In this document: one piece after another, positions 1 to 11,812 of the stretch
How positions within the stretch are numbered: position 1 is the first letter of the stretch
Layout: every line of letters starts with the position of its first letter
Source of the DNA: Isoetes taiwanensis
Taxonomy: Eukaryota; Streptophyta; Lycopodiopsida; Isoetales; Isoetaceae
Length of the DNA: 64,000 nt
Reading direction: 5' to 3'
Assembly: GCA_021234155.1 (NCBI GenBank)
Contig: JAJEKV010000143.1
Location: 384,636 to 448,635 of the forward strand
Program-made: the position numbers and the translations under genes
The notes under the pieces: generated by a model
The model's database searches: none
What the model was told of the DNA's origin: nothing
Seen by the model: the letters and a program-made list of their open reading frames with translations, nothing else

Positions 1-214
1 TAAAGAAAGATCGTACGACCACTACAATGGATGCCCTAAGCTAGAGATAATATGTGCATTTAAGTGATAGTTTGTGGCAGAGAGAAGACTGCTTTTCAAA
101 TATTCTAAAGATGGACTACAAGCATCGAAAAACATACTTGTTTTGCCAATAGGCTATGTACATCCTTGAAGAAATTAAAACAAAAATCCAGGCTCCAAAA
201 TTGAAGCGGCCATC

Positions 215-1345
215 CACAAATATTTATTCTGATTGCACATGCCACCATGCATGCTTACTGGATGATGGTCATTGCCATTTAGTATCTATTAGAGAATGTT
301 ATGATGTGAGCCCCTAGTCATGCAAGATGTCTTACTAAATCACTATCTATTGGACACAGCTAGTGATGCAAGCAGTTAGATGTCGCTGCTTAGCGTTTGT
401 CAGATGCATTGTGATGTAGCTATAGGAAAACATTGCTAAACAACTTGTCACAATGAATTCTTAACGCTTCCGCTAGTGAGGTACTCATGACTAATATGGA
501 TATTGCCCTGTGGGTATATGCCATGAAGCGGATAGTAGCATTAAAGGCTAACATAGATCCAATTGTAACAAAGATGAGCTATCGACTCAAATCAAAAGCA
601 AGAAATACATGTACAAATTAAAGTAGCAAGAAATACATTTACTGATTGAACCTTCTCATAAGGTCATATTAGGAAAAAGAAGCAAAAATAGTCATAAGGA
701 GTTCTTGCTTGAACCTCAGAACAACCTATGCAATTCTGTCAACTTCATGTATTCAAAAAAAGGAAAAACTTTCATAGTTGGACTCTGTCTCTTCTCGACA
801 CTTAGCAACACGATACTTAGCAACATTACCCTGGTTATTCAAGAAACATCTCTCTCTGGTGAAACAACAAACTTTCCAACGTTTTGGGTACAAGCCCTCA
901 ATGTTGCAGACCGCTCATCATTATTGATATCATTCCGAATGTTTTCATTTGCTTAAAACTCTTAGCATTAGGTATCATGCATCTATAGATGCATTGTACA
1001 GAACAGGAAAGCATAAAATGACTTGCTTGCCTTTGAGGTTCCCTCCACAAATTATTTATCACAGGAGCAAGAATTCTGATTGCACATGCAGCCACGCACG
1101 CTTATTGGATGATAGTCATTGCCATTTGGTATCTATTAGAAAATGTTATGATGCTAGCCCATTGTCGTGCAAGATGCATCAATGAAGCACAATATCTATG
1201 GGACGTAGCTACTGATGCAAGCAATTGGATGTCATTTGCTTGGCGCTTTGTCGATGCCGCGGTGATGTAGCAATAGGAAAGAAATGCTAAACAACTCTTC
1301 ACAATAGATTCTTACTGTCTGCTGGTTATGTAGTCATGGCTAATA
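215..1345. repeat. Diverged direct repeat, two copies of about 280 bp
   Basis: Positions about 215-500 and about 1065-1345 are recognisably the same sequence. Shared blocks include 'ttctgattgcacatgc', 'gatggtcattgccattt' (gatagtcattgccattt in the second copy), 'tatctattaga' and 'caataggaaa', in the same order. The copies differ by many substitutions and small indels, so the duplication is old. The intervening 560 bp has no convincing coding content. No domain is recognised in either copy, and the short open frames here look like chance. Confidence 0.7.
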
Positions 1346-1971
1346 TAGATATAGGTTAACATAGATCCAGTTGTAGCAGCAGCAGCAGCAGTGAGCTACT
1401 GACTCGAATCAAAATACGATCTAAAATAGCAAGAAATACATCTAGTGAGCATATTTTACCTGAACATTTGAACATTGGACTGCGCAACACTGATACTGCC
1501 TATCACAAAATTTTGCAAGACTGCCTGGACTCAAAACGTCCTTCAAGTAGACCAAGACATGAAGCGATTCTATGCAAGGAAAAATACCTAGAAACAAAGA
1601 GCTATGCTAGAGAAACAATAGAATTCAAAACAACGTCTACCTAGCATTTGTTCTGCACCAACAAATCTTATACCAATGACGAAAGTGGGTGATGCTCATC
1701 ATATAAGTTTTTAACTTTGTAGATTGGCAACTATAATGTAGCAACCTAATACCAACGGATGGAGGTTGCTCTTGTAATCCCCCTTGTTATCCAAAAATCG
1801 CCACTTTGTAATAGGCCATGACCATAGTTGCACCTCATTTACTTTATTTTTGTCTGGGCCAAGGCTAATCAAGAATTCGCTACATCATCAATGCCTTCTT
1901 TTAGTACACCATCTGCACCTTAGATCTGATTTCACATACTTAATTTGCAAAGCCCTCATTATTCATTCTTT

Positions 1972-2271
1972 CTACATTGACATGGAAAAGCCATTTTCCA
2001 GTTTAGGGCAACATCTAACAGCAACATCTAACATGGTCGAAATAGATGCTCCTCGAGCAGGGCAGTTCTTTGCATCCAACATGCTAACAAGAGAAGAAAT
2101 GCAACCGAGTTCCTTGATGGCTTTCTTGGAGTCCATAGTAACTGAAATATCAGAAATGGCCAAAGCAGCAACCTGTTGCACTGACAATTGTGCATTAGCC
2201 ATTAGCCATGCTAGTCTATGAAGAAAACCAGCACCAGATATCTTCTGATTGTGCAAGGTTTTGAAGTGCAA
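1972..2271 (-). pseudogene. Armadillo-repeat protein fragment, C-terminal repeats
   Basis: The 99-residue minus-strand frame reads as consecutive armadillo repeats: LHRLAWLMANAQLSVQQVAA, then AISDIS, then KKAIKELGCISSLVSMLDAK, then a third helix set. From memory this matches the C-terminal third of plant ARM-only proteins of the Arabidopsis At1g01830/At2g45720 type, where the same region reads like 'GAQQAAASAICRV...KKLVGEAGCIPLLIKMLEAKS'. The frame ends at FSMSM and no neighbouring exon continues it. A more N-terminal piece of apparently the same family lies at 2418-2638 on the opposite strand. The locus is therefore a broken, rearranged gene. ARM repeats bind proteins; no catalytic role is expected. 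Confidence 0.6.
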
Positions 2272-2417
2272 GAATTCCTATCTCTTAAGCACTGGACTAA
2301 AAGAATTCATATCTCTTAGTGCAGATGGTGTACTAAAAGAAGGCATTGATGACGTAGCAAGTGTGCTGCAACGCGAGAAAAGGCGGCATCATAGAAGATG
2401 CATTCTTTCCACCTTCG

Positions 2418-2638
2418 AAAAATTGTGGGCACCAAATGGTGATGGAAGGAGTTTTGCCATCATTGGTAAGGCTTCTTGATTCGGTGGAGCTCACTTGCAA
2501 GTGAGAAGGCAGCTATGGCTCTCAAGGTTTGACACAAACCGTCGATAACACTCGACTGTTGCTTTACATGGAGGAATACCACCACTCATTGATATCTATA
2601 GAAGTGGAAACTCTGTTTACCAGCATTTTCGCCCATAA
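2418..2638 (+). pseudogene. Armadillo-repeat protein fragment, middle repeats, frameshifted
   Basis: In the frame starting at 2418 the plus strand reads VMEGVLPSLVRLLDSVELTC and then meets a TGA. After a one-base shift the same ARM repeat continues as EKAAMALK. After a second shift VALHGGIPPLIDIYRSGNSV follows, ending in TAA at 2636-2638. The order EGVLP..LVRL - KEKA..AL - HGGIPPLI is that of plant ARM proteins of the At1g01830 type. At least two frameshifts make it a pseudogene. It lies 147 bp from the opposite-strand fragment at 1972-2271, which corresponds to a later part of the same family. Confidence 0.6.
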
Positions 2639-4838
2639 TAAATGTATCATCCCATTGCCCTTCTTCTCTCTAGAGATGCAAATAACTCTGAAGAGCTAGG
2701 GATGCTAACCAATATGTTTTGTGAAGCTGAGATACAATGCGATCTAGAATGATTTTGTATGGATCGACCACTTCCAACAACAACAACCGAGAAAACAAAA
2801 AGGTTCACATCCAAGGTTTGATTGTTTTCTTACTTTAATAACAGAAAGACATCTAGTACTAAGAGTCCATAACATGACCTGGAGCTCCTCTCTTCATACT
2901 TTGCTAGTGCACAAATTCCGTTTTCAAAAGAGTATGACCCTGAAACAAAATATAAGCCCAGGAAAGGAGGACAAACTTTGGCCTTCATGCTCCTGCAAAC
3001 CAAGATATTCAAACTCATATAATAAATCAAAGCTTTTATAATCTAAAAACCTATTTAAAAATGCCTGATGGTACATCCTCTTGTCTGAGATACAAATCAT
3101 GGTCCAACCAGAAATGCCTAGCCGTAAGGCATACTATACAATCATGGTCCAACTACAAATGCCCAACACTAAGGCATACTAATGGATAAAGCATCCATGG
3201 CCTAATATTCTAACAATCTATCAAATACGTAAGGAGACGACATCATTTTCTAGATTGAAGCAAATAATAAAACGTGTTGACAATGCCAAAATTCACTAGT
3301 TTGAAGAATTGCATAAGTAAACAGTCTGCATCCCTCAAATTTTATTTCCATTTGATGCATTATATGCAAGTCCTGCATCTTTTCCAAGCTTCTACTCTTT
3401 GCATTTTTACTCTCGCCTCTTCCTTGTTTTCGAGGAGTACTCACCTTCTGTTGAATATCTCGAAAGCTGGTGCATCTATAGAGAGTACATAGCAGCCTTC
3501 CCTTGCTAAGTTCCTAGCCATAGCTAATAGAGGCATGAACAAGAACGATTGTGGGCACCAAGCTCTTATGTAGATCGTTTGGAATAATATAAATGCTATA
3601 TCAGTAGTACCAAATAGAAATAGGAAGGCATCAGTTAGAGTGTCTTTTCCCATAAGCATTGCCAAAACTGCAGCTTTCACAGTCAAAAACCAAATCCAGA
3701 AGCACCGAGACATATCTTCTCTAAGTATGTACAAGACCATCTTTGATTCCTTGAGGATGACATATCCACAAAATAAAGCATTATTTTTTATTCATGTGGC
3801 TTCACCCTAATGATACTGTCAGGAATACAACCTTACTACGCCACAAACTGGTACTATGAGGCAGGGCAATAGGGAACTTACATCTTGTTGTTCTCTAACG
3901 ATGCATTAGAATCAAACCTACATGGCCAACTCTCCCGATATGTGAGTTTTCTCCAATGGCATGGAATTAGACAGTGCGGATGAAACAAAACCGTTAAATC
4001 CAAGGGATCATACTAAATTAAGAAAAGTCTATGGTCAAGATGGTGCACAGACTATCCAATTCTCTTGCATTCTATTTCGACAAAGAAATTGCAAAAAACA
4101 AATAGAAAGTTCGAACCTAAATCCATCAAAGAAGATATAGAGAACAAAGGGAAGAGATATTGGCCAGAATCTTTCCTATGGCTTAAGAAACCTCTCTGTG
4201 TCTATTGCTTAAAAAAAATATCTCTATGTCTATTTTGGCTGCATCTTACCATTCTGTGTCTATTTCGGCTGAATGTCGTGGAAGCACAACAAATAACTTA
4301 GATGCTGAAATGAATCAGTCGATAGTGCTCCCATAACCTGTGCGCGAGTCATGCTTCCATTTTTCTTTTGTGTGGAGTCATATATGGCCGCTAGCAGCAA
4401 AACCCCTCTGGCAAACAATGCCATAGATCCCAAGAGGTTTGCCAGTAAAATTGAAAAATGATGTTGGGGCTAAAATATACCATAAGCCATGCCTTTCTTG
4501 TAGAGAAAGGTTGCCAGATTAAGGTCAAACGTAAGATGATGCGAGGAGCATTACCGGAGCGACTATGGCAGAATAAGCTGCCTCTAGGCAATCGTCTGCA
4601 TATAGATCCACAACAAAAATAAGAAGCACGGGTTGTGGAAAAGAAACCGGTAAATCGAAGGGATAAAATTGAAGTAAAAAAATTAAGGGCCAAGATTGCG
4701 CACAGACTATCATAAAACGCCATTATTATTATATATAGATATAGATCATGGACTGTCGGGGCTTGAATCTTGCATGTGTGAGAACCCAAACATTTGCTTC
4801 CTCCATCCACATCATCAACCGCTGCTCGAGAATGATGG
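2639..4838. other. Non-coding stretch with a short tandem duplication
   Basis: No convincing coding sequence was found. Positions about 3095-3182 hold two tandem copies of a 43-45 bp unit containing 'caatcatggtccaac' and 'taaggcatacta'. A minus-strand frame at 3441-3740 (99 aa) resembles no family known to me. The AT-rich stretch near 4725-4745 is a short (TA)-rich microsatellite. Confidence 0.5.
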
Positions 4839-5947
4839 TCAATAGCTTTGCAAACAACAAGCTAACTTTGATTGTGTAGTTGGCTGGGGGATGAGGGTCG
4901 CTTGCCTTGTAGCCTGCCCATTTAGCAACTCTTTCTGCATGCCATCTAAATCTGCTACCTTGCCATTGGTGAGACGACGTAAGCCCTGGGCGACCCTTGT
5001 CTTTGTGATTACTAGCGTCAGGACCATCTGTGGGGGTATCATATCTTGAACTCCAAGAGGATCATAGAGCTGCTGCAAGTACTACATCTATTGCTCCAAA
5101 GTGATGTTCCTCGTAGGTTGTAAAGGCTTCGTTAATATTTTTTGCCAGAATGTCCATGGATGCGATCCAGGGATAGAACATTTCCCTTTGATGCTTCGCG
5201 ATGTATCCGGCTTTCCTTCCATTGATAAAAGTGTGGTACTATGTATTGTTTGATCATGTGCATACTGAAAGTGGGGATAGTGCATTTAAGTTCCTTATAT
5301 TCATCATCAAACCACTCGTTATGAGGAAAGGTTGCTGTCCTCGAGAGCCTTCCTAGATAGCCTCTCCAAAGCATCTTTCAGTAGCACTCATAAGGACATT
5401 GATTAACTGGTCAATCTGTTGCTGTAGCACTTGAAATTCTGCTAGCTTATCTGCAAGCATCTGAATCTCTACATGGTCGTAATCTAAGCGCAGCTGAGGC
5501 ATGCAAGGGTTGTAGCACACGATATTTTAACAGGCTCCCAAGTTATTTGCATGAAGAGTGAGCGATGGTCTGAATTCACTTCTCTATTTTCTATGTCAAC
5601 ACAAAGGTGGATAACAAGGTGCAAATCCTACTCTCCTACCGGCGTGTAATCCATGATACTGGAGCCAACCCGTAGTTCTCTTGCCTGCAAGCTGTAACTT
5701 GCAGAGGATGGCCCCATAATGCTAGACCATTATAGATAACCAAGTCAAAGATGCTGCACATCTGAAGCAACTGTCTGCTATAGCATATGACTAGGTGTGC
5801 TTTGTCATCCGATGTACATGGCCAAGAATTTTTTGCAGGGAAAAGGTGTAACACGTCCTCTGCCAAGGGGATAAATTTCATTAGTTGTTCTCTACGAGTG
5901 CATGCATTGAAGCTATGTCCCAAACTGTTTGTATTGATGTATATCAA
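4839..5947 (-). mobile_element. LINE (non-LTR retrotransposon) remnant, endonuclease to early RT
   Basis: Three minus-strand frames line up in LINE ORF2 order. The frame at 5636-5947 holds the end of an APE-type endonuclease (RQLLQMCSIFDLVIYNGLAL, then a TCRQEN-like segment). The frame at 5132-5374 contains EWFDDEYKELK, the linker before the reverse transcriptase. The frame at 4839-5078 contains LRRLTNGKVADLDGMQKELL, the usual 'NGKAxGxDGxxxEll' start of the RT domain. Stops and shifts separate the pieces, so the element is dead. The RT core and 3' end are not visible to the left of 4839. It probably belongs to the same broad group as the LINE at 14941-17250. Confidence 0.7.
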
Positions 5948-7409
5948 TCGACAAACAGTTTCATCCTATCCACATCTGAGTGGTGGTGATAAAAGTTATA
6001 ACCTGCATGTGCGAAATAGCATGTTATCACAAAAAGAAGCTACAACTCTGCACTTGTACCCACAGGTAGTGATTATATATGTCCATCTTATGTACAGAGA
6101 CTGATGGTGCTAAGGTTGATCGATAGTAGCGGGCTATACCACCATGTCCCTGTTTGTCAATACACTCATTGAATAACTAGTGATGATAGCCCGATAGATC
6201 CAATAGTCTATATCTAGCATGCTTTCAATTTTATGAAATTCATATCCATGGTGATGGAGTTGAGACTAGTATCTTCCTTCTGCCAGGAGAAGCCCCTAAA
6301 GACTATATACAAGCACAGTTCCTATTTGGGTGCATCAGATGTAGACTCCTACAAAGCCACAACAGCAACATGGAGAATAACATTTAGGTGTGGTGTAGGA
6401 CTAGGAAGATAAGCGATGCAGTGCCAGTCCCCGAGAAGTGACAATATGGGCAAATGGCAAAATAAGAGTAGTAGAAGCAATAATGGCAGCAGCAACAGCA
6501 ATAGCAACAGTTTCAACTTCAGTAGCCGCTAGGGCAGCAACAACTCCAGTAGCAGCACTTCAAGGGTTGTAGCATCTGTGCATCACATCTCTGGCCTCAG
6601 CAGCAATAAAAAAACTCTCAGCTTGCCTTGGACCAGTGCGGCAACCCAACCAGTGTAGTTGATATTTCTGATGCGAGCTAGCTTTCATCTAGAAACCTTC
6701 GATAGATTTTAATAAGCTTTCAAACATCGGCATTACATTGGAGGTTGTACATGTTCCCCTTTGGATTTGTTAAGCTACTGGAGTAACCTTTGTCTATGGT
6801 GATGGAGGTTCAGAATTGGAATGCTGGAAATCAGGTATGCTAGCATTTCTTATGTAAGGATTGAATGAGAGAAGATAATGATATATGAAAAAGCAGATGA
6901 GAAATTTGAGAAGCTGAGGAAAAGAAATAGGATGGCAGAGCCTAGCTATCGTAAGAGCATAGGCAACCTTGTGATGCAGCCATGGAGCTGGAATATGATA
7001 GGTGGGTTGACATAAGCTCAGCAACCATTCTTATAGGCATTTTTCTTCTCTTATGGCTTTGTGTTTGAAACTCAGATGATCACACTTCCTTTTTTGTAGC
7101 TTTATGTTTGAAAGTTGAAAGTTTTTGGTTATTTTATCAAATGACCACAAGAGGCAAAATTTCCAGCAAGAAACAAGGTTGGGTCAAGCTCCTAAATAAA
7201 GAGGTCCCATGTTGTGCACATTTCCCCTTTTTTCCATGGCCTCATCTTCAATTTGAGGCATCCTTGTATAATACACTTAATAATTGTGTAAGAAAAAATG
7301 CAGTAGGAGATGTTGTGCTGACAAATAGGCCAGAGCTCTTTTTCGAGGTTCGTATAAATTTTTTTGATCAGGGTATCAATGTGTTAGACACTTCTGCATA
7401 AAAGCTCGG
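5948..7409. other. Non-coding stretch, minor CAG/CAA-rich patch
   Basis: I see no supported gene. Positions about 6475-6570 are rich in 'agcagcaacagcaatagcaac', a decayed trinucleotide repeat. An open frame at 7108-7401 (97 aa, plus) matches nothing I know, but it lies directly upstream of the LRR fragment and could be a remnant of the same receptor-like gene. Confidence 0.4.
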
Positions 7410-7933
7410 GGAATGTTGAAGGTGGTCATCTTCTTGGAGAAATTTCTGAGTCTTTTGGTAGATCGGCCAAACTCCACGAACTTATATTAGACAACTTAGA
7501 ACTAAGTGGTGGCTTTCCAAAATTTTTTACCAATTTGAAGAACTTGGAGGTTTCGTAAGTTACCTATGCGGTGCAATCTGGCAGGAAATCTACCTGACCT
7601 TGATAAACTGAGCTAGTAAGAGATTTACAAATGTCTGGCACTGGAGTGAGTGACAACATACCTGACTCCATTGGAAGATGTTCTCAGTTAGTTTACTTGC
7701 ATCTTTCGCACAACTCTTTATCAAATGCAATTCCAAAAGCATTAGGTAATCTGTCAAACCTGGCTGATCTTTATCTGAATGATAATGAGATCAATGGAAG
7801 TATACTCTCTGAATTAGGTAAGCTTCTCAACTTGCACAATCTAGATCACGCAAACAATGGTCTCACTGGCAGCATTCTAACATCCTTTGGCAGACTATTC
7901 AATTTGTGTAGCATAGATATACATAGGTACTGA
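7410..7933 (+). pseudogene. Leucine-rich-repeat receptor-like fragment
   Basis: The frame at 7631-7933 contains four plant-type LRRs of 24 residues, for example LVYLHLSHNSLSNAIPKALG followed by NLSNLADLYLNDNEINGSIL and LLNLHNLDHANNGLTGSIL. This is the LxxLxLxxNxLxGxIPxxLG consensus of extracellular LRR receptor kinases. Upstream, from about 7410, another LRR reads GGHLLGEISESFG...LHELILDN..LSGGFPKFFTN in a different frame, interrupted by TAA and TAG codons. No signal peptide, transmembrane segment or kinase domain is present, and the frame ends in TGA at 7931-7933. It is best read as a decayed piece of an LRR receptor gene. Confidence 0.65.
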
Positions 7934-9188
7934 ATACAACATGCAGCATACATGACATAAATCTTCGCCATAATCAGTTTACTGTTGTGGTATTATCCAT
8001 TGTCTGCAATTAATTACAATGAGGATATAGAAACTAAAGGCGTATTAGATAAAATAAAATTTCAACATCCACAAAGATGTATTATAGTGCCAATGCCATG
8101 CAATAACATGTGGCCTATGGAAAATGTCCCATGGACCATTGAAGGGCCACCCGAGAGCTAAAGCTATACTATCCTCATTTCAACGTTTTTTGGCGTCTTC
8201 TCATTTTCTTTTTTGCAAAACCAACTATCCAACCCTGTCCTCCCCAAGCATCCATCCATTTGCCCAAAGATTGCCCTACTGCTAGTTGCTTTATTTTTTT
8301 AGGTTTAGTATAGTTTCACATACTGTCGCTCTTCCAATCTTCAAGAAGATGAACCAAGAACATTGGATTTAAATTGAATGGATGCATTTATTGTGAAATA
8401 CATCCCTTCTATATGGTGGTTGTTACATATTTCAGCTTGGTCTTGAATAACAAACTGGATCTTGCCCAGAATTCCCTTCGATTCTAACATTAGAATCCCT
8501 TGGAATGGCCATACTAACATGAATAGATAAATCTAAAATAAAGTGAAAACGTCTACAACACATTGAACCTAACTACAACACCACAAGTTCATTCCAGCAT
8601 ATCCTCCCCGTACCCCTCCCAATAATGCATCATTGTCTGTATGAATAGCATTATCCACCGCTCCCGTTATCATCATCACTAAAATCGAAACACTTTTAAC
8701 GCCCTTACATCCCTCGCACATTCGTAGTGCCTTAATCTCTTTCCTCCAACACCTTAACACCAAGAACATATATACAAAATGACAACTGGCATCAAACTCA
8801 AACTTATTTTAACAGTTTGTCCTTTAAAATAGTAGAAGAAAGATTGTTGCAACTTGATAATTGGATATGAACCACAAATTATCTTTAGGATAGAATAGCA
8901 TTTTAACATTTCTCGTTACCTATGTCTCTCCTACAAAGACTAGGATAATGAAGCCACCATCTCTAATAATAACTTTTTTGTTTTTACTTTTATTTTTTAG
9001 ATGAAGGACGTGAGTATTTATTGTTCCAAAAAAAGTGACCAGAAACTTAGTGGAGATAACGTCCACTAGAACTGAATTGAATTGAATGGGTTACTTAAAC
9101 AACTGAAATGATATATGTGGCCACATTTCAGCTTCAGGTTGAGGGCGTAATCATCAGAAAATGTGAGCCCGCATTTGGAGCATCTCTC
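7934..9188. other. Non-coding stretch
   Basis: AT-rich intergenic DNA. I found no coding frame with recognisable content on either strand and no notable repeat. Confidence 0.4.
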
Positions 9189-10340
9189 CTAATCTCCAAT
9201 TGGCAACCTGAATGGCAAAGAACACATGCTCACAAGCTGGCTAGCTCTCTTTGCCAGTTCCCTAAGCTGGTTGATATTCTTTTGTAAATGATGTTGGGCT
9301 TTTGCAAGTTGCACTTCATTGTTTGCAGCCTCAGCAACTACAGTGGCCACCTGATGAACTATGCCTTCATCTACTGGCCTATCCCCATTTAAGCATGTAT
9401 TCTGCCATATCTTTTTCCTTTTCTAAGCTCAACAGAGGCACCTGCATCAGGATCTGTCAGGGCTTGAAGGCGCGAGATATTGTCTTTTATGATTTGCAAT
9501 TTCTGATGTGAAGCTGAGAAGAAAGTTCCCTTAACCTGGGGCTGGACAACTAGCTCCTTCTTAGCCACTAAATCAGCCTGTTGCATGTTTAAAGCATCCT
9601 GCAGACCTTTGATCATGACTTCCAGGCATGATATGTTCTCCAAATAGCTGAATAAGCTGCTGATGCGCACAATGGAGCACTCCTCATGAACGTTTTCTCT
9701 TCTACTTTAATACCAGTGCCTCATGAAGCTTGCCTTTCCGCTATGCTTTCAAGTGATGTGGTCTGCTAAGATCTACTGGGCTTTACTCTAATTGCTGGAC
9801 CACTACTTGCCAGTTCACTTTTAACCTTACTGCTGTAAGCTCTACTCTTAGCTGCAACTACTGCTCAGTTAACCTTGAAGGTTGATCCTGCTTGGCTCTC
9901 TGACAATTGTTGAATGCAAAAAGATATGATACTATTTTCCTTACGTCTCTATTCTTCAATCCCTCCGGTTATACTTATACTCAGAAGTTCAATTAGAGCT
10001 TCTTCGTGCTCTGGTCTAACCTTGTCAATGGAAGTTTTGACAGGAATGACACCGTTGGTATCCCAAATTTCATTGTACTCTGCTGCAGAGATAACATCTG
10101 TTCAAAATTGAGAGGGACGAATGCCCTCATTTGGCAGACCCACATACACATGAAAGTCTTCTTTTGTTCAGTAATCAGCCAGGTCGGGAATATTCCTTTT
10201 GGCCTAGAAGAATGCAAGTAAAACAAATTAGCAGGGCACCCTAAATTTATAGAATTTTAGCATTGCTTTTTGCTTACCTGACGCATGGCCTTGGTTGAAA
10301 TTACCGCTTGAACAGGCAGATCAATCATCTTCTTGCCCAT
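9189..10340 (-). pseudogene. Unrecognised intron-containing gene, probably a pseudogene, with two in-frame TGA codons
   Basis: On the minus strand a 21-codon first exon (10340-10278, MGKKMIDLPVQAVISTKAMR then Q) ends at a good donor CAG|GTAAGC. A 74-bp intron follows (10277-10204), and acceptor TTCTAG leads to exon 2 at 10203. Exon 2 reads AKRNIPDLADY, TGA, TKEDFHVYVGLPNEGIRPSQF, TGA, TDVISAAEYNEIWDTNGVIP and on to GGIEE, TAG, all in one frame. Further downstream come helical segments: VMIKGLQDALNMQQADLVAK, and VATVVAEAANNEVQLAKAQH, ending LPIGD TAG at 9189. Composition and splice sites look like a real protein-coding ancestor, with coiled-coil-like helices in its second half. I do not recognise the family. 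The interior stops argue for a pseudogene. Confidence 0.45.
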
Positions 10341-10827
10341 GGTTGATCTAATTTGTATAATATAGAAATCGGAGAGCACAAATCCACAGGGTGTTTGTTT
10401 GGCGTAGAGAAAGTTGGGGAAGATAGATTTGGAAAATAGAAACTTGAAAGTTAGTTTATTTATGTTCCAGACTTTAACGGGTCGCACTCATTATCGTGGG
10501 CAATAAGTAGATCATGATTGTATAGATGGGTAGGGGCTAGACGAAATGATAGGCGGAAAATGGTGGTACTATAATAGATGAAGGGTACGAAAAAAAAAAG
10601 TTGGAGTGAAAAAAAATGTATGAAAGGTGCTGGTGCTAATGTTGTGGTCGCGTTTATTTGCAACCCACTAGCATACTTTTGTCTCTATGCTCCTGCACAT
10701 TCCATCTGGAAAGCCAATTAGTTTGCTTCTCCTTCCAACTCCTTCTAGCAAGCTTTGAGGCGGTGAGATTTGGAAGCAAATGTTGCCCATACTAACCACT
10801 TCTGAAAGTATATGAGGTGATGTTCAA
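10341..10827. other. Possible upstream region of the 9189-10340 gene
   Basis: No recognisable coding sequence. An A-rich run lies at about 10590-10620. If the minus-strand gene at 9189-10340 was ever expressed, its promoter would be here, but I see no clear TATA motif. Confidence 0.3.
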
Positions 10828-11812
10828 ATGCAATCCTTTATAGAGGCAATAAACTGGTCTCCTGCAAAAGTATCTTATATGGGACTATTGACTTTACCCC
10901 AAGTGCTCGGGCTAAAAATGTCGTTTAAACCACACAATGGGATGCTTCCATCAGGTTGCGTGTCAAAGCAGGATGGAAAGCATTATATGCCATGCAGAAC
11001 AACAACCACAAGGCAGAGCTGTATGCATGGGGTCACTAGTCACACATATTCAGGGCCTTGGTTGAGTCGGTTCTCCTATAGGGCTCAAAGATGTGGGGTC
11101 AGGCGATATCCCTTGCCACCTGGAATGCCCTGGAGCAGGTACAAAAGGCCTTCTTAGCATGAGCACTTAGGGTAAAGTCCATAGTTCCATGTCAGATCCT
11201 GCTCCAAAAGACGGGTTTCCTACCCCTTCAGAGGGCTGCGCTAGATCGTCATATCATATCCTTCCAGAAGCTAGTTGGTATGGGTGAGACCCGTTTGCCC
11301 AATCTTGCTTTAGCCATAGCAATGGGTCCACAATGCCTCAAAGTCTACTTTTGTCCTTTCTGTAAGCCAAGGGTTGAGAGTCTTGAGCATTGTTTCTTCT
11401 TGTGTGAGCGGCTTCGACAAGCATGGTCTTGGTTGTTAACCCTATTTGACATTTGTCGATCTATCCCGCAAATTTTGCTTGATATTTACACTAGTGCGTG
11501 GCCCAAACTGCGAAATGAGCTTTTCATCTTGCACGTGGCTGGTTTTTATGGTCGATCTGAAAGAGAAGGAGGTTGTTTATCTTTAAGGGCATGGCTCAGT
11601 GGATGCAGAAGAATTGTTTTTCTATAATTGTTCTTTTGATCAAGGGAAGAAAGTACTGATTTGGCATATTTACCTTCAGATTCATTAGGCAGGTGGTTGT
11701 GCTCAGTTGGATCAGTTTGTCTGCTGAGATTATAGTCCCGTCTTTGCATCTATTTTGTTATATATTTTTTGTGGTGAATAAAGCTTGTTGTCCTTCAAAA
11801 AAAAAAGAAAAA
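10828..11812 (+). mobile_element. LINE 3' end: RT C-terminus, zinc-binding domain and poly(A) tail
   Basis: The frame at 10828-11157 contains KHYMPCRTTTTRQSCM...YSGPWLSRFSYRAQRCG, which aligns with the RT C-terminal part of the minus-strand LINE at 15895-16227 (KHYMPCVTKCHKAELC...GPWLSRSF). The frame at 11280-11627 starts TRLPNLALAIAMGPQ, which also aligns with that LINE. It continues into a zf-RVT-like zinc-binding domain, CPFCKPRVESLEHCFFLCER. The 3' end has AATAAA at 11777-11782 and an A-rich tail from 11797. The insert is 5'-truncated and carries frameshifts, as expected of an old target-primed insertion. Confidence 0.8.
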
